Assembly (NCBI RefSeq): GCF_029227915.1
Contig: NC_079876.1
Coordinates: 15,686,001 to 15,750,000 of the forward strand
Direction: 5' to 3'
From: Hydractinia symbiolongicarpus
Taxonomy: Eukaryota; Cnidaria; Hydrozoa; Anthoathecata; Hydractiniidae
DNA length: 64,000 bases
This document shows, piece by piece, positions 1 to 18,420 of this stretch (positions are counted from its first letter, which is position 1; the number at the start of each line of letters is the position of its first letter). Position numbers and translations under genes: made by a program. The notes beneath the pieces were generated by a model that was given only the letters and a program-made list of their open reading frames with translations, made no database searches and was not told the origin of the DNA.

Positions 1-45
1 ACAGACATAATGGTACTGTGCATATATGTGTAATTTTTAGTATTA

Positions 46-401
46 CTATAAATATAAAATGCAGTTATTTACAAGTAAAGAACACAATCTTATATTCGTG
101 TAAACACCACTAAATGTAGGCTTCCTATAGATAGATGTAACAAACTTCGATTCATTGCGAGAAACAGATACGTCAAGAAACGGAAGAGTTTTATCGGCCT
201 CGCACTCAGACGTGAAAGATATGTTGATGTGTTGCCTATTAAGATAGTCCTTAAATAGAGGCAAATGGCTAGGAGATGAGAACAACACAAAAACATCATC
301 AACATATCTTCTATAATACACTGGCTTAAAGGATGATGGACAATTATCCAACCAAGTCTTTTCGTGGTGCGAAAGAAAAGCATTAGCAAGGCTGGGGCCA
401 A
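46..401 (-). pseudogene. Penelope-like element reverse transcriptase, 3' fragment
   Basis: The minus strand is open across this stretch and reads as the end of a reverse transcriptase. Visible are FGPSLANAFLSHHE, then the catalytic-type YRRYVDDVFVLF (an RYVDD box), then TLPFLDVSVSR and IYRKPTFSGVYTN. The FLDV...YRKPT block after the catalytic box is typical of Penelope-like retroelements. The upstream reverse transcriptase and the GIY-YIG endonuclease expected in this family are absent: similarity stops abruptly near 401, and the window edge prevents checking the other side. It is a truncated copy, not a functional gene. The family call rests on motif recognition only. Confidence 0.7.
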
Positions 402-3400
402 ATCTTATATCTTATACAATCTTATATATTAATATACAAGGTGTAATCCAGCGTTGTCAGTAGCTGTTTAGTGGTTATTTCCTAATCAAAATTTACCCCT
501 GAATTTCCAATACAATAAATTAATGAATGGAATTTTATATATACTAAAAAGAAGGCAGGACAACCACATCATAACACAGAACAAAGTACCATCTTTAGCC
601 AGCGATCTTTTTGGGGCAGCCTAAAAAATATTCCAAATTGGGGCATAACCGCCCAAATGTGGAATTTGTGGAATATGTAAATGTTATAAGTAATTTTAGC
701 TTTTTGTTAATAAAACTTGATACCCTAGATGTAATAGGGGAGAGTTTTTGGCCAATAACAAAAAAAAAAAAAAAAAAGAAAATCAAGCCTCTTTAATAAA
801 TGAGTTGCAGCGTGACATAATGTTTTGATTTTGCATCAAGAAGGATGGACATGCGCATGCATGTGCACAGGTAAAAAATATAAACAACAAACCAGGTCAA
901 TCTAAAATATTAAGTGTAAAAAAAAACTTATGCTAAAATATATAATGTCTGCTTTTAAACAGAGAAATAATAGTTGAGAAAAAACAATTTCAATTCACTT
1001 TTAATCTTAAAAATGTATAAATTAGCATAAAGAATAAATTTGGCTATGTGGTTCTTCTTTTCTTGCCTGTCAGGATGCACATGCATATACTGAACTTTGT
1101 AAATATTCGCAACTCACCTATAGCTCTCAATACTAAACACTAAAATATTTGTTGATAAAATTATTATACCAAATCGGGAAACAAAATCCAGTGTGTTGCA
1201 AGTCCGTAATTGGCTTCCAAGGAAAACATCAACATACTCTTAAGACTTTTTGCAAAGACAAGTAGATTGCAAAGCCTAATTGTAAACATACAACATGAAC
1301 TTAATCTCAAACATCTCTCAAAAAAAATATTATATCTAAACAAATTTCTTGCCCTCTTGCAGGTGGGTACAAGATATAAAAATAGAGAGAGTACATTGTA
1401 GCTAAAAAATAGAAGTATATAGGTAAAATTAACATTTAAGAATTTGGCATTTTAAATGAGTAAGAAGCATATAAACATTGCCTTGTTTAGCCACCAGATA
1501 TATCATATAGCATCATATAACAATTAATATATACGTTAAAGTTGCCAAACAATAGGGGTACTATCAGCAGCCTGTAGTTGAAACATAGTATCCCAATGTT
1601 TCAACTACAGGCTGCTGCAGTCAATATATTTCAACTCACATCTCAGGTGTTATGGTATATTGCAACCACTTACTCACAATCGTACTCCAATAAGAACTTA
1701 TCATAATAAATAAAGATACACAAAAAAAATGAGTAAATAAGATTATTTATCTTATGCAAGTCAACTACATAAAGATGTGAACATAGCTGTGGCAAAACTT
1801 TTAGGCTACCAACTGTATAGAGTTATTTTTTCTCTACTCAAAATATCAATATTAGACCTTCCGTCAAGCTATATACAAAAACCGTTTTCTCACAAATACT
1901 GGGAAAATACGCTGGTTATATAGATAACATTTGAAGGCAGGTCAAAAAATCTATTAAATCTTTTACCACTCACCACAGATAAAAAAAAACCTGTGATGGG
2001 AAAAGGACTCTGTCCACCTCCATCTTTGTTTACATTTGAAAATGTTTCGCGCCACTTGTTTGTATAGGGATAGGGCGCCAACAACGACAATATTCATTGA
2101 ATGTTTCTATGCCGTGTTGGTAAAAAAAACAGAAACGGGCCCGATGCACCCAGGCAAAAACAGCTCTAATGATCAGACAGATGAAGAGTGTTCCCGTGTG
2201 CTTTACATAGGAGATAGAGCTATCAAATGGTACCCACCATAACCCATCTTAGTCTTGTTCTTTTATCCAAGAATTGCAGTTTGTTTGTTTTTTTAGAAAC
2301 TTTTTTACTTTTTTGTTTTTAAAAAATGCACTTTGAGAAATAATAAATGTATTGTCACTTTTAAAATATAATATACCCAAATATATAGCATATGCAGGAT
2401 ATTGCCTTGGATTCTCTGACCGAACGCAATTACGGCTCGCTGACTTAAACGCCGCCGCAAACAATCTTTGCCTACCGAAAATAATTTATGGTATATTGAT
2501 GGTTACCATCAACCTTGTCCCCAGGGTCTTGTGGCCCCTGAGTCGTTATTACAAATCCAGGATAGTGGTTTTAAATAAACAGAGATGACAAAATTCATAG
2601 CGAGGCAGTATTAATCAATATTTAACCTGTCACAAAAGCAACATTGTTCTTTATTCTTCATTATTTGAATTTACATAAACGCGGGGTGAATTAGGGAACG
2701 ATGTTGGAAATAATACCTGAATTTTTGAATTCTCGAGTACTAACTTTAAATAATCAGAGCATTACATAGTTTTAGCTCTGGAAATAACATAACCTGAACA
2801 TTAAGAAAATAATTCGTCTTTTAATTGCTGAAAAAATATTTTGTTTTCTCGATAAAGTGTTTATAGTTTTCTTTTCACATCTTCCTAAAAAACACAGTTA
2901 AGAACTACTTTTGGTCAACATTGGCATTTCGTTTTACAAGTGAAGTTTACAATAAAGGCGTCAGCGTGAGATCATTGCACGAAGAACGATTACTTTTATT
3001 GTAATCGCCTCTGACTCTAGAATAAAAACCACTGTACTCTGTAATAGCCGAATTAGGGGTTGTATTGCTTTTTCCGGATGGAAAAAAACTTTGAGATTGC
3101 TACTCAATGGCGACGCAAGCAAATTTTTACACAGTTTCTTATTTAACAATATTACGCATTTTAATATCATCTCTTGAGTAATTGGGTTGCTTCTTCATTG
3201 CGTCGAGGTTAACAGGAAATATAAGAGAAAGAAAACAAAACAAAACATTGTCGTACGTCTTCTTTATTAAAGTAAACGATAACAGCTTGTTGCTCGAAAG
3301 AAAGAATAGTATTGAGCCATTGAATTTTAATTAGATGTTGTTAACCGTCTGGATTTTTTAAGCGGGCAATACGGGTTTTTAGGCATTCTGATTGGCTTAG

Positions 3401-4243
3401 CGCTCTTGACGACGGGCCGATATTTTGCGGTATTGCCCGTCGTCAAGAAAAATGGTAGCTTAAAATGTAAATAAGCACGTAAAAAATATTTAAGAGGCAT
3501 TGGAAATAATTATATATCTAACTCCTACAATACATTTATCGATAAAAACATTTTCATAGGATAAACACAACAACAATGTCAAGTTTAACAGTTAAAATAA
3601 CCAGATTCATCAACATTTCGTCTGGATGCTTCTTCAACATGGGTAGTTAACTAGCTACATTGTCCATGAAAAACGATGATCTGATATCCAGTTTTATCAA
3701 AAATACTAAAAACAGGGCGACGAAATCATAAAAAATACATCTCCTCTGTCACGTATTGCCCTCACAAGCTCGGGCAATACTTTGACGTCGGTCAATATTC
3801 TATTAAAAAGGTATTTGCGTGAGTTGCGGAATCCGAAAAAAAAAATTGTTTCCCGAAATCTTTAAAATCGGGAAACATTGCAAAATTTAACGTTAGTCGT
3901 TATAATTTAAGGGAAAAACGCCGTTCACCTGTCAGCACTTCCTCATATATAAGGGGTGAATTTTTCACAGAATCTTTGTTTTCTAAGTCCAATTATTGTG
4001 TAGTTTTGGTCAGTTTTTGCTAGTTTAGCTTACGTTTATTGTAGAAGATACCTGTAGTTCTTGTTTACATTCCGACCAAAGAATATTTCAAAATAAAGGG
4101 ACTCGGAGAACTTTTACACTGTACAGAAAACATGCCTTCTGCAATGTCGTCAACATTTTTTAAGATTTCAGCTTTTTGAATATTTTTTAAAATATAAAAC
4201 ATGCTATTACTAAAGTAATATTTGGCTAAATGACACGCAAAAA
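402..4243. other. AT-rich intergenic stretch without a supported gene
   Basis: No convincing coding exon was found. Short open frames near 2036-2588 lack recognisable domains and overlap one another on both strands. The stretch holds a perfect 22-bp-arm hairpin at 1565-1617 (listed separately). It also has a smaller inverted repeat near 3405-3450 with arms TTGACGACGGGC / GCCCGTCGTCAA. Otherwise I see nothing. Confidence 0.6.
1565..1617. repeat. Perfect hairpin, 22-bp arms, 9-nt loop
   Basis: Bases 1565-1586 are the exact reverse complement of 1596-1617 (arm begins CAGCAGCCTGTAG); the loop is 1587-1595. There are no mismatches. It is shorter than a usual animal pre-miRNA but otherwise has that shape. 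It could also be a snap-back or template-switch scar. Confidence 0.85.
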
Positions 4244-4424
4244 TCTCTTTAATAATAGCCGTATTCTGTCTGTGTGTCCGCGAAAGCCGTGTCCCGTAAC
4301 GGAAACACGAAATTTTTAAAATGCGCACCAATACTAAAGGCGATATATTTTTGTCCACTTTGTTGCAACGGATTAATTTAAAGGACGGGCGACCCCGTGG
4401 ATTTTTCCACGGGTTACCGACTAG
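4244..4424 (+). mobile_element. Non-autonomous Helitron-like element, 181 bp
   Basis: It starts with TC (TCTCTTTAATAATAGCC) and ends with a GC-rich hairpin (CCCGTGG-ATTTT-CCACGGG) placed about ten bases before a terminal CTAG. 5'-TC, a 3' hairpin, 3'-CTRR and no terminal inverted repeats are the defining marks of Helitrons. There is no coding capacity. The next element begins at the very next base, so the two sit head to tail. The family call is inferred from the ends; no Rep/helicase gene is in the window. Confidence 0.7.
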
Positions 4425-4674
4425 TCTCTTTAATAATAGCCGTATTCTGTCTGTCTCTGCGCGGACCCCCCGCTGAGTTAAAAAATCATGTTACGGAAAC
4501 ACGAATATCAAATGCGATATATTTTTATCCACTTTGTTGCGACGGGTAAATTTAAAGGACGGGCGAACGCGACAGGCGACCCCGTTATTAAGCGCTCCCC
4601 TTGGGGCGTTCAATGTCGGTCACACATTGACTTGTGGCTTACCCCGGCGTTTCGACGCCGGGTTTCCCGGCTAG
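4425..4674 (+). mobile_element. Non-autonomous Helitron-like element, 250 bp, with a different 3' hairpin
   Basis: The start is nearly identical to the preceding element (TCTCTTTAATAATAGCC), and the shared interior includes GGCGA- or GATATATTTTTATCCAC-like segments. The 3' end carries another hairpin (CCCGGCG-TTTC-GACGCCGGG... then CTAG at 4671-4674). It lies directly between two other Helitron-like starts. The swapped hairpin on a shared body suggests 3'-end replacement, which is known for Helitrons. Confidence 0.65.
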
Positions 4675-4755
4675 TCTATATCATAATATCCGTAAACATC
4701 TGTCTGTCTGCTACACAAAATGGTACCACAAGTAGCGAGACACACGGAATGAGGT
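4675..4755 (+). mobile_element. Helitron-like element, 5' end fragment
   Basis: It begins immediately after the CTAG of the previous element with TCTATATCATAATATCCG. It then shares the CAAAATGGTACC...AGTAGCGAGAC block with the short elements at 6877-7004 and 46859-46987. It loses similarity near 4755 before any 3' hairpin, so it is truncated. Confidence 0.55.
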
Positions 4756-5794
4756 AAGTTTGTGAATAAAACTATTATTTTAAAAGTGAAATTTTTATTA
4801 GTTATAATTACCAATTCTAGTGAGAACTCAGTATAATTTTTTTTACCACCATGAAATCTGAATACTTAGGGTGGGAAAAATTACGCCAGGTCTAAAATGC
4901 TTCTTCCGCGGTTAGAGTACTGACCGCGCATTTTGAATATTTAATTCTATTGTTCTTTATTCACGTCGTCAATATCTGAAAATCCCTTTAATTAAAACGC
5001 TTATGGTCGCACTTTCCCAAACAAATATAATTAATTTTTGCATTTTTTAAGAGGGTAAAATGGGACCACGCCGACTTTGCACTTAATGGTTGATTGTTAG
5101 TCGAGGTTTGCTATGAGAAAGAAAGATTTGCTCAGACATTTGTTTGCTTCTAAACTTTTGTTTGAGAGAAAATTAATTTGTTATCCTCGCAGAAAGCTTA
5201 GTTAACTAGGCGAAAATTATAGCAGATGTAGCAAAAATATTATCTCCGAGATACCTAAAGCACGTAATGAAAACAAAGCTGGAAAGCATTCACATTAACA
5301 CACTTGCTTTTACCAATGTTTTATCATTATAGCATGAATGCTATGAGTTGACTGTTTTATACATCCAGACAGTAGTAACATGATTTCTACCTCCATGTTA
5401 GCAATGACAAACAGTTGTTTTTTGAATCAATAAACTTTATACTTTCGTTGACCTTTTTTTTTTGGGTAATTTTCGCGTATCCGTACAAATTGTTTCCTGC
5501 ATAATTATGGTTTTAAACATTCATATAGGGTGTGGAGAACAGTGTATATAAAACTATAGGTTTTTTGTTTTTGTTGTTATTCACGATAATATAATTGGTT
5601 AGCCAATTTCTTTTTTTTTTAGATTTTAGGGGTGTATGTTTTTGAGCATGTGCTCACAATTAAAATATACTTTAAACGAACTCGCACGTTTTCTCACATT
5701 AACAGTAAATTGTTTTTACAGCAAAAATAAATACGAGATGTTTTATTGATGATTTCGTCGTATTACTACAAGACATTATCAACGTATGAATTGT
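4756..5794. other. Intergenic stretch, nothing recognised
   Basis: AT-rich sequence without open frames of note, tandem repeats or clear element ends. Confidence 0.6.
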
Positions 5795-6245
5795 TACAGT
5801 TACCGTGAAAGGTCCCGATTATAAGGGCACCCGTTGTAAAGCGAACCTAATTCTTACCAAGATGTTATTCCCGTTTATAAGCGCACCCTCAGATAAGCGC
5901 ATATAGGGAAAAGAGATATATAATGCAATGTTTGTTTTACTTACAATGTGAGTTTTTTGCTGCTTCTTTATTTTTGCTACGGATATAGTATTTATTTGCT
6001 GACGTACATACCGCTCAACAAACTGAAGCAGTTAAGAATTTGTTGCGAAAGTGCTGCACTACTCTTAACAATGTGCCACCTGGAACAACCAGTTAAGTTC
6101 ATCCATTGGATGTGACAATAAACAAGCCATTTAAAACGTACGTGAGAGAACAATTTGAAAAACATTTTTTTTATACTCGGTTGTAAGCGCACCCTCAGAT
6201 TAGCGCATCAAAATCTTGCTCTTACCACTGATAAGCGCAGCGCTT
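5795..6245. mobile_element. Possible decayed pogo/Tigger-like MITE
   Basis: The left side resembles a pogo-type terminal repeat (CAGTTACCGTGAAAGGTCCC followed by GATTATAAGGGCACCC). Variants of TATAAGCGCACCCTCAGA recur at about 5876-5900 and 6181-6206. No matching right terminal repeat was found, so this is a weak call. No gene lies here. Confidence 0.35.
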
Positions 6246-6876
6246 GATTTCACAAGTTTATATATTATAATTTACAACGGACTCCACAGTACACAGAGGA
6301 CGTATAAAACAAAACTTCTATATACCATTCGTAAAATGCACTCAGGAGTGAAGTTTTATGCCCATATTAATATATTTAACAAAATTGTTTTTATCATCTG
6401 TTACAAAAAAACCGGCCGAAACTAGTACACAAAATTATGTTTTTATTGTTGGTTAGGAAACAACGTTAACCCTATTTGGAATGGGCTTTTTTTTGGGGGG
6501 GGGGGAGTTCCCGCGGGGTGTAACTTTTGTACAGTTTGGTTTTAAGTAACGAAACTTGGCACAAGGAAGCATCAATATGTTGTGACTTATTTAGTGACAA
6601 AATATTTACGTCGACATGTCATCACATGAAGTGATGACGTCATAATGGAACAATAGTCAAAGAAAATATGTCTTTTTTTAATCAATATGTCTTTTTTTAA
6701 TCATTTTTAAAGCTATTTACAGCAAGATATTATTAGACACATTTACAGGTGTTATGAAGACAAATCGCAGGCTTTCAAGGACTATTGTGGCCACAAATAT
6801 TTTTCTTTGTCGGTTTCATTAGCGTGGAAGTTTCTGAAATGAATTTTAATTGACCTGGGAGTAACAATTTTTCATA
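6246..6876. other. Intergenic stretch with a short T/G homopolymer run
   Basis: No supported gene. It contains a poly-T then poly-G run near 6488-6507 and a short direct repeat of TCTTTTTTTAATCA near 6669-6703. Confidence 0.55.
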
Positions 6877-7004
6877 CTAGTTGGTAACCCGTGGAAATTC
6901 CACAGGTTTCCCGTTCTTTTTAAACCGCATAGCGTGCGTCTCGCTACTTTCGGTACCATTTTGCGTGACAGACGGACAGACGTATACAGGTATTATAATA
7001 TAGA
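6877..7004 (-). mobile_element. Short non-autonomous Helitron-like element, 128 bp
   Basis: Read on the minus strand it starts at 7004 with TCTATATTATAATACC and ends at 6877 with a GTGGAAATTCCAC-type hairpin and CTAG. It closely matches the plus-strand copy at 46859-46987, differing by scattered single bases, so both were probably inserted fairly recently. Its start abuts the CTAG end of another copy at 7005. Confidence 0.75.
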
Positions 7005-7125
7005 CTAGTCGTTGCCCATGGAAAAATCCACGGTTCGCTCGTCCTTTATATTTACCCGTCGCAACAAAGTGGATAAAAATATATCGCATTTGATATTTGT
7101 GTTTCCGTAACATCATTTTCTTTCT
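7005..7125 (-). mobile_element. Helitron-like 3' end fragment
   Basis: On the minus strand this matches the end of the 4244-4674 elements: the CGATATATTTTTATCCAC-like block, then a GTGGATTTTTCCA(C/T) hairpin and CTAG at 7005-7008. It lies directly upstream of the 128-bp element, again head to tail. The 5' boundary is not clear. Confidence 0.5.
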
Positions 7126-7481
7126 CAATTTTGTCAGATTTTTTTCACAATTAAGTATGATTAAAAATGCGTGCGCAAAAGTAAGGCTTTTACAGCAAAC
7201 AGCTACATAGCATCGACCATTTAATACTTTTGCCAAATTTGAAAAATGACGTAAAATCTCCCTTTTGTTTTAATAATTTTAATCTTTGATTGCAGCTAAG
7301 GCTTGACGGTCTCCATAATTGTTAAGAAATACTTTCTTCCCGCTTTTCATCGACGGTAGTAAACCTCATTACAGTAACATGTTTACATGCAGGTATTGTC
7401 GCATGGAAAGGCTGTGTTGTAACATCTAGATGACATGTGTTGCTCAAATTGTTTGTTTCTTTCCAATTATATTTAGCCCTC

Positions 7482-7681
<200 letters not shown>

Positions 7682-7794
7682 ATTCCGAATATTTATACAG
7701 GATATAGCTACTTCAGTGTAGCTATATCCTGTATAAATATACACAGGACCCACATTGATAACACTGTTATCAATGTGGGTCCTGTGTTCGGAAT
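7682..7794. repeat. T-shaped palindrome: three-way junction of two 23-bp hairpins
   Basis: An outer 7-bp stem (7682-7688 with 7788-7794, ATTCCGA/TCGGAAT) encloses two adjacent perfect hairpins. Hairpin B is 7689-7711 with 7718-7740 (6-nt loop). Hairpin C is 7741-7763 with 7765-7787 (1-nt loop). No base between the three stems is left unpaired. The fold was derived by direct pairing of the sequence; its role is unknown. Confidence 0.88.
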
Positions 7795-7864
7795 GTATAC
7801 ATTAAGTACATACCGGCAATACCTACCCAATTTTTCTCGCATGGCATGGGTTGACCCGTAGCTG

Positions 7865-7960
7865 TAGTAAAAGCACTTGCTAAACATGCCCGTGCTGTGG
7901 ACCGAACCACGGACCTTGTGATTACGAAGCGAACTCTATAACCACAAGCCCACGCGCCAC
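7865..7960 (-). mobile_element. tRNA-derived SINE head (degenerate)
   Basis: On the minus strand a tRNA-like segment is visible: a D-arm/A-box-like GTGGTTATAGAG, an anticodon-arm-like CTTCGTAA, and a B-box GGTTCGGTCC. It does not form a clean cloverleaf, so it is read as a SINE head or tRNA pseudogene, not a working tRNA. Confidence 0.42.
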
Positions 7961-9148
7961 AAGACGAACGCAACTTTGAGATGGCTCTAAGTTGCGTGCG
8001 ATTTGAACAATTTGAGCGAAATTTATTTTGCAACAAGACAATAGTTATACATAACTAAAAGTTTGCTGGGCCACAACCACCCAAATTTAAAAACACAGTT
8101 CATTTTCATATATCTTCTAGCGAAAAAACAACAAAAAGCCAAGGACATTTGCAAAACGAATGTCTTTTTAAAAACAATCTCCAGAACTAGGAAGTTTTGT
8201 CTCGTCAAATACTTTCTCTTCTTTATACACGCTATGTTTAACCATATCATCATGCTACTATCGTCCCCAGGTTTTGTTTAATGCAAGGGTGCCAGCACCT
8301 TTGGGAACGCAGTTGATCATTATGCATTAGCAAAGTGGACATGCTTGAAAATTCAGTACATGTTATGAATGATAGACAGGTTAAATCTCGTTCCCAGCGC
8401 CTGTTGTCTATAACGGTAATCGCCGTCCCGATGTCATAAAGATGCAAGATGCCCTGGGGACGAGTTTTAGACAGGAAGGCAAACTTTGAAACATCGTGCT
8501 TTGACCTTTCGGGAAATGATTATACTTTTTTTAAATTGTGATGTAGGCAAGGTGTGACATAAAACTTGGGTTAGTTGAGACAAAACCTTGTCAATTATTT
8601 CACTCAAAAAACAGTGCATTGAAGGGTGACTTGACCAATCCTTCTCCAGAGGTCATGCTTGTCCCGCCGTCCCGCGAAACACGAAAACAGGTGCAGGGGA
8701 AGGAAGTATAAAGTTTTTGGAAAACGTCAGATTCAGATACATTCTAAAAAAGCGCGATATCCACAGTCACATGCTTTTCATTACAATAAAAAATTTATCT
8801 AGTCCACGAAAATACGTTTCATACGTCTTAATGTTTTGTAGGTAAATATATTTTTCAATTCCCTAATTCTAATCATTAGGATAAAAGGTAATTCGATGAG
8901 AAAGCTCTGATTACTGCATTTAGTGTTTTTTTTGATGTCATAAGATCACTGTAACATGGTAAACTCGTTACAGAAAACCATTATTGATTTTTAAGTCCAA
9001 AATATTGCCAGCTCTAGTTATGTATGGGTGAAGGTAAAAGATTTGACAATATTGACTAACGAAATATGTTTTTCAATTTTTAGTGGAATTTCACTTTTTG
9101 TCGCAACTATCGGTAACACACGTTAAAAATCTTCACTTGATTTAAAAA
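7961..9148. other. Intergenic stretch without a supported gene
   Basis: A weak inverted pair (CGTCCCCAGG near 8262 and CCTGGGGACG near 8453) may bound an old 200-bp element. No coding exon is recognised. Confidence 0.5.
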
Positions 9149-9150
9149 TA

Positions 9151-9750
9151 CAGTAGACTCCCGGTTATTCGAACCTGTACTTATTCGAATAATTCGGTTA
9201 TTCGAAGTGAGATGGCGTTCCCCTTGGATCTGCTTACCCAACTCAGGCAAAAACACTCTCGGTTATTCGAACTTCAGTTATTCGAATAATTCGGTTATTC
9301 GAAGTGATTTTTATTCCCCTTGGGGCCAATTATAGGCTAAGTCACCCTCAGTTATTCGAATTTTTTGACGAGAATGGTCTTGAAATCAGTTAAACATGAT
9401 AACACGTACATGTCAAAAACACTACATCGATAGTAAAAAACAATGTAGCATTAAAGATTTTTTTGTGAGTTGAACTCCTTGTATTTACTAGATACATTTT
9501 CTTTATAACTTTCATATTTTAAAACCTGTTAACAATTTGTTCAAATTTATTCTTTCTTCAAAAAGTAAAAATTCTTTGTGTTTACACGCTCAACTGAACC
9601 ACAATGCCTCAATTACTTAAGAAAAGTCCATCCCATTAAGGTTAAGTTGAAAATCTGGCGGGAAAACGAATTTTTCAGTTATTCGAACTCCCGGTTATTC
9701 GAAGTAAATTCTTATCCCCCTTGAGGCTTCGAATAACCGGGAGTCTACTG
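9151..9750. mobile_element. pogo/Tigger-type MITE, 600 bp, TA target duplication
   Basis: Terminal inverted repeats CAGTAGACTCCCGGTTATTC at 9151 and its complement ending ...GAGTCTACTG at 9750 are flanked by TA on both sides (9149-9150 and 9751-9752). Internal copies of CGGTTATTCGAA recur in both orientations. CAGT ends with a TA duplication fit the pogo branch of Tc1/mariner. No transposase is encoded. Confidence 0.87.
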
Positions 9751-9752
9751 TA

Positions 9753-10990
9753 CATGCTTTAAAATATTTGAGAAGAACAATATGCGGAATTTACCGTACA
9801 CCACAATTGTTTAATCACTTTCTTAGATTGATCATATTGATAAGAAAAAAAGTAGTCTGGTGCAAACAATTGTTTTATGTTCATGTTTTTATAAGCGAAT
9901 GAAGCTCGCGCCCAGATCTCCGATCCGGCACGGAAGTTCAAAATGACGTATAATAGCCAGATGTTTTGGTTTGATTTCATAGTAGTTTGGTGTTTATTTT
10001 AATATGCCTATGGGGAAATTGTGCGATTTTTTGGCTGTTCCACTTCCAAAAGACGTATAGATATAAGCATTTTCGAAGGTTAGCATCATAACAAAGGATC
10101 GTGATAAGCAGCTAAGAAAGCGTCCTGAGTTAACGTGTTTCTAAAGACGCTTTTTTAAAACTTTAAACGGTATCTTGCTTAGCGAGGTCACGACAAAAAC
10201 CATCCCGATACTCAAAATCTCCATAGAAACACAATAGAAATGTTACGGAAACGAGACTTTTATCCAAGTCTGTGATTGCCCTACTCCACTTCCCATATAA
10301 ATAGAACGACGAGTCTCCAAAGCCTCTTGAAAAAGACATGATTAAAAACAGCATTTTTGTTCGAAAATAGTTTCTTTTTGACTCTGTGAAGGAGTCTGCA
10401 TAGTTAGCATGCCTAATATGATAAGGGCGGGATATAAAAAAACTAAGGAACGTGTTTTTACTGGATACATAAGATCTTCAGAGTATTTATTTAATGTCAA
10501 GGTTTTCACAGCTGTGAAGTAGTTGCAAAAAGAGCATTCTGCTTTGGCTTGTACTAGTTATTTTTTTCGCCCAGACATTATATGGTTGTGAATTAGGAAC
10601 ATCACACGAGCTAGATATATTGAGACAAATTGTACCGTATTGCTGTGCTTGAAAATGTGAACCAATATGGCCGATATTTGCAGTTTTGTATTACCCCCAC
10701 TGTAAGAATATAATAAAAAGAACTTTCCATGCATGTCAAAACGATAAACATAATTTAAACCAAAAAATATAAATCATGAAAAAGCTTGAATATTTCGTTT
10801 GCATTTTTTTTGTTAATTTTCTCACATCCCACAACAAAACTATTGTAAAAAATACATTAAATTTTTTTAATTAAATATAATTTAACAATAACAAAGAACA
10901 AGTGAGGGAGTGAGAGACGATACATCATCTCCAAAAGATTTCATTTAATAACTAATAGTTTGTGTTTGTGTTTACGTCGTAACCGAGCGT
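9753..10990. other. Region downstream of VCP, no supported gene
   Basis: AT-rich; probably includes the VCP 3' UTR next to 10990. No other exon, repeat array or element boundary was recognised. Confidence 0.55.
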
Positions 10991-17835
<6,845 letters not shown>

Positions 17836-17951
17836 AATCCATCTGTCTGTCACGCAAAATGGTAGCTTAGCTGTTCAAGTAGCGAGGCGCACACAATAGG
17901 GTATAAAAAGGACAGGCAAACCCATGGATTTTTTCACAGGCTTACTACTAG
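17836..17951 (+). mobile_element. Helitron-like short copy, decayed 5' end
   Basis: It contains CTGTCTGTCACGCAAAATGG, AGTAGCGAGGCGCAC and a final CCATGG-type hairpin. CTAG lies at 17948-17951. This matches the 128-bp family. The 5' TC start is not clear. Confidence 0.6.
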
Positions 17952-18416
17952 TTATATATTATCCCTATTCGATTATTTAAGTGACGCAGTAGTATTACAT
18001 TTTAGTTAGTGCAAATCAAGTAAGGTGTGCGATGTAAAACCCACGTGCAAAGGATGTTGTGCATGCCATAAGAGCTTAATCTTTGTGGCGGATTCATTTT
18101 GTGGTAGAAAAGTGGGGGACGTTTTAAATCGTGAATCCCAAACACGATCGAGCGTCTACGTATAGCAACTCTCTCAATCTTAACTTCCTTTTCTACATGT
18201 CCAAAATCCTATGCATGACTATACTGTCATTTTCATAAATTTATTTTTTATTTTTTAGGTTATCACAAGCAAATAGGCAAAAAATATGCTTCTCTTGGGT
18301 TTCGTTTTTAAAATTGTTGGAATTAAAATGACACATGCAGCATTAAGAAAAAACTCAATTAAATTCAGACCTGCAATAGTTTCAAATTGTTTTGTCAAAT
18401 AAGAAATTATTGACAA
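17952..18416. other. Intergenic stretch, nothing recognised
   Basis: No supported gene or repeat boundary was found between the Helitron-like copy and the TTAA element. Confidence 0.55.
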
Positions 18417-18420
18417 TTAA

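Noticed and set aside
2036-2588. Overlapping 60-80-codon frames on both strands
   Set aside because: No recognisable motif; mutual overlap suggests chance open frames in a slightly GC-richer patch.
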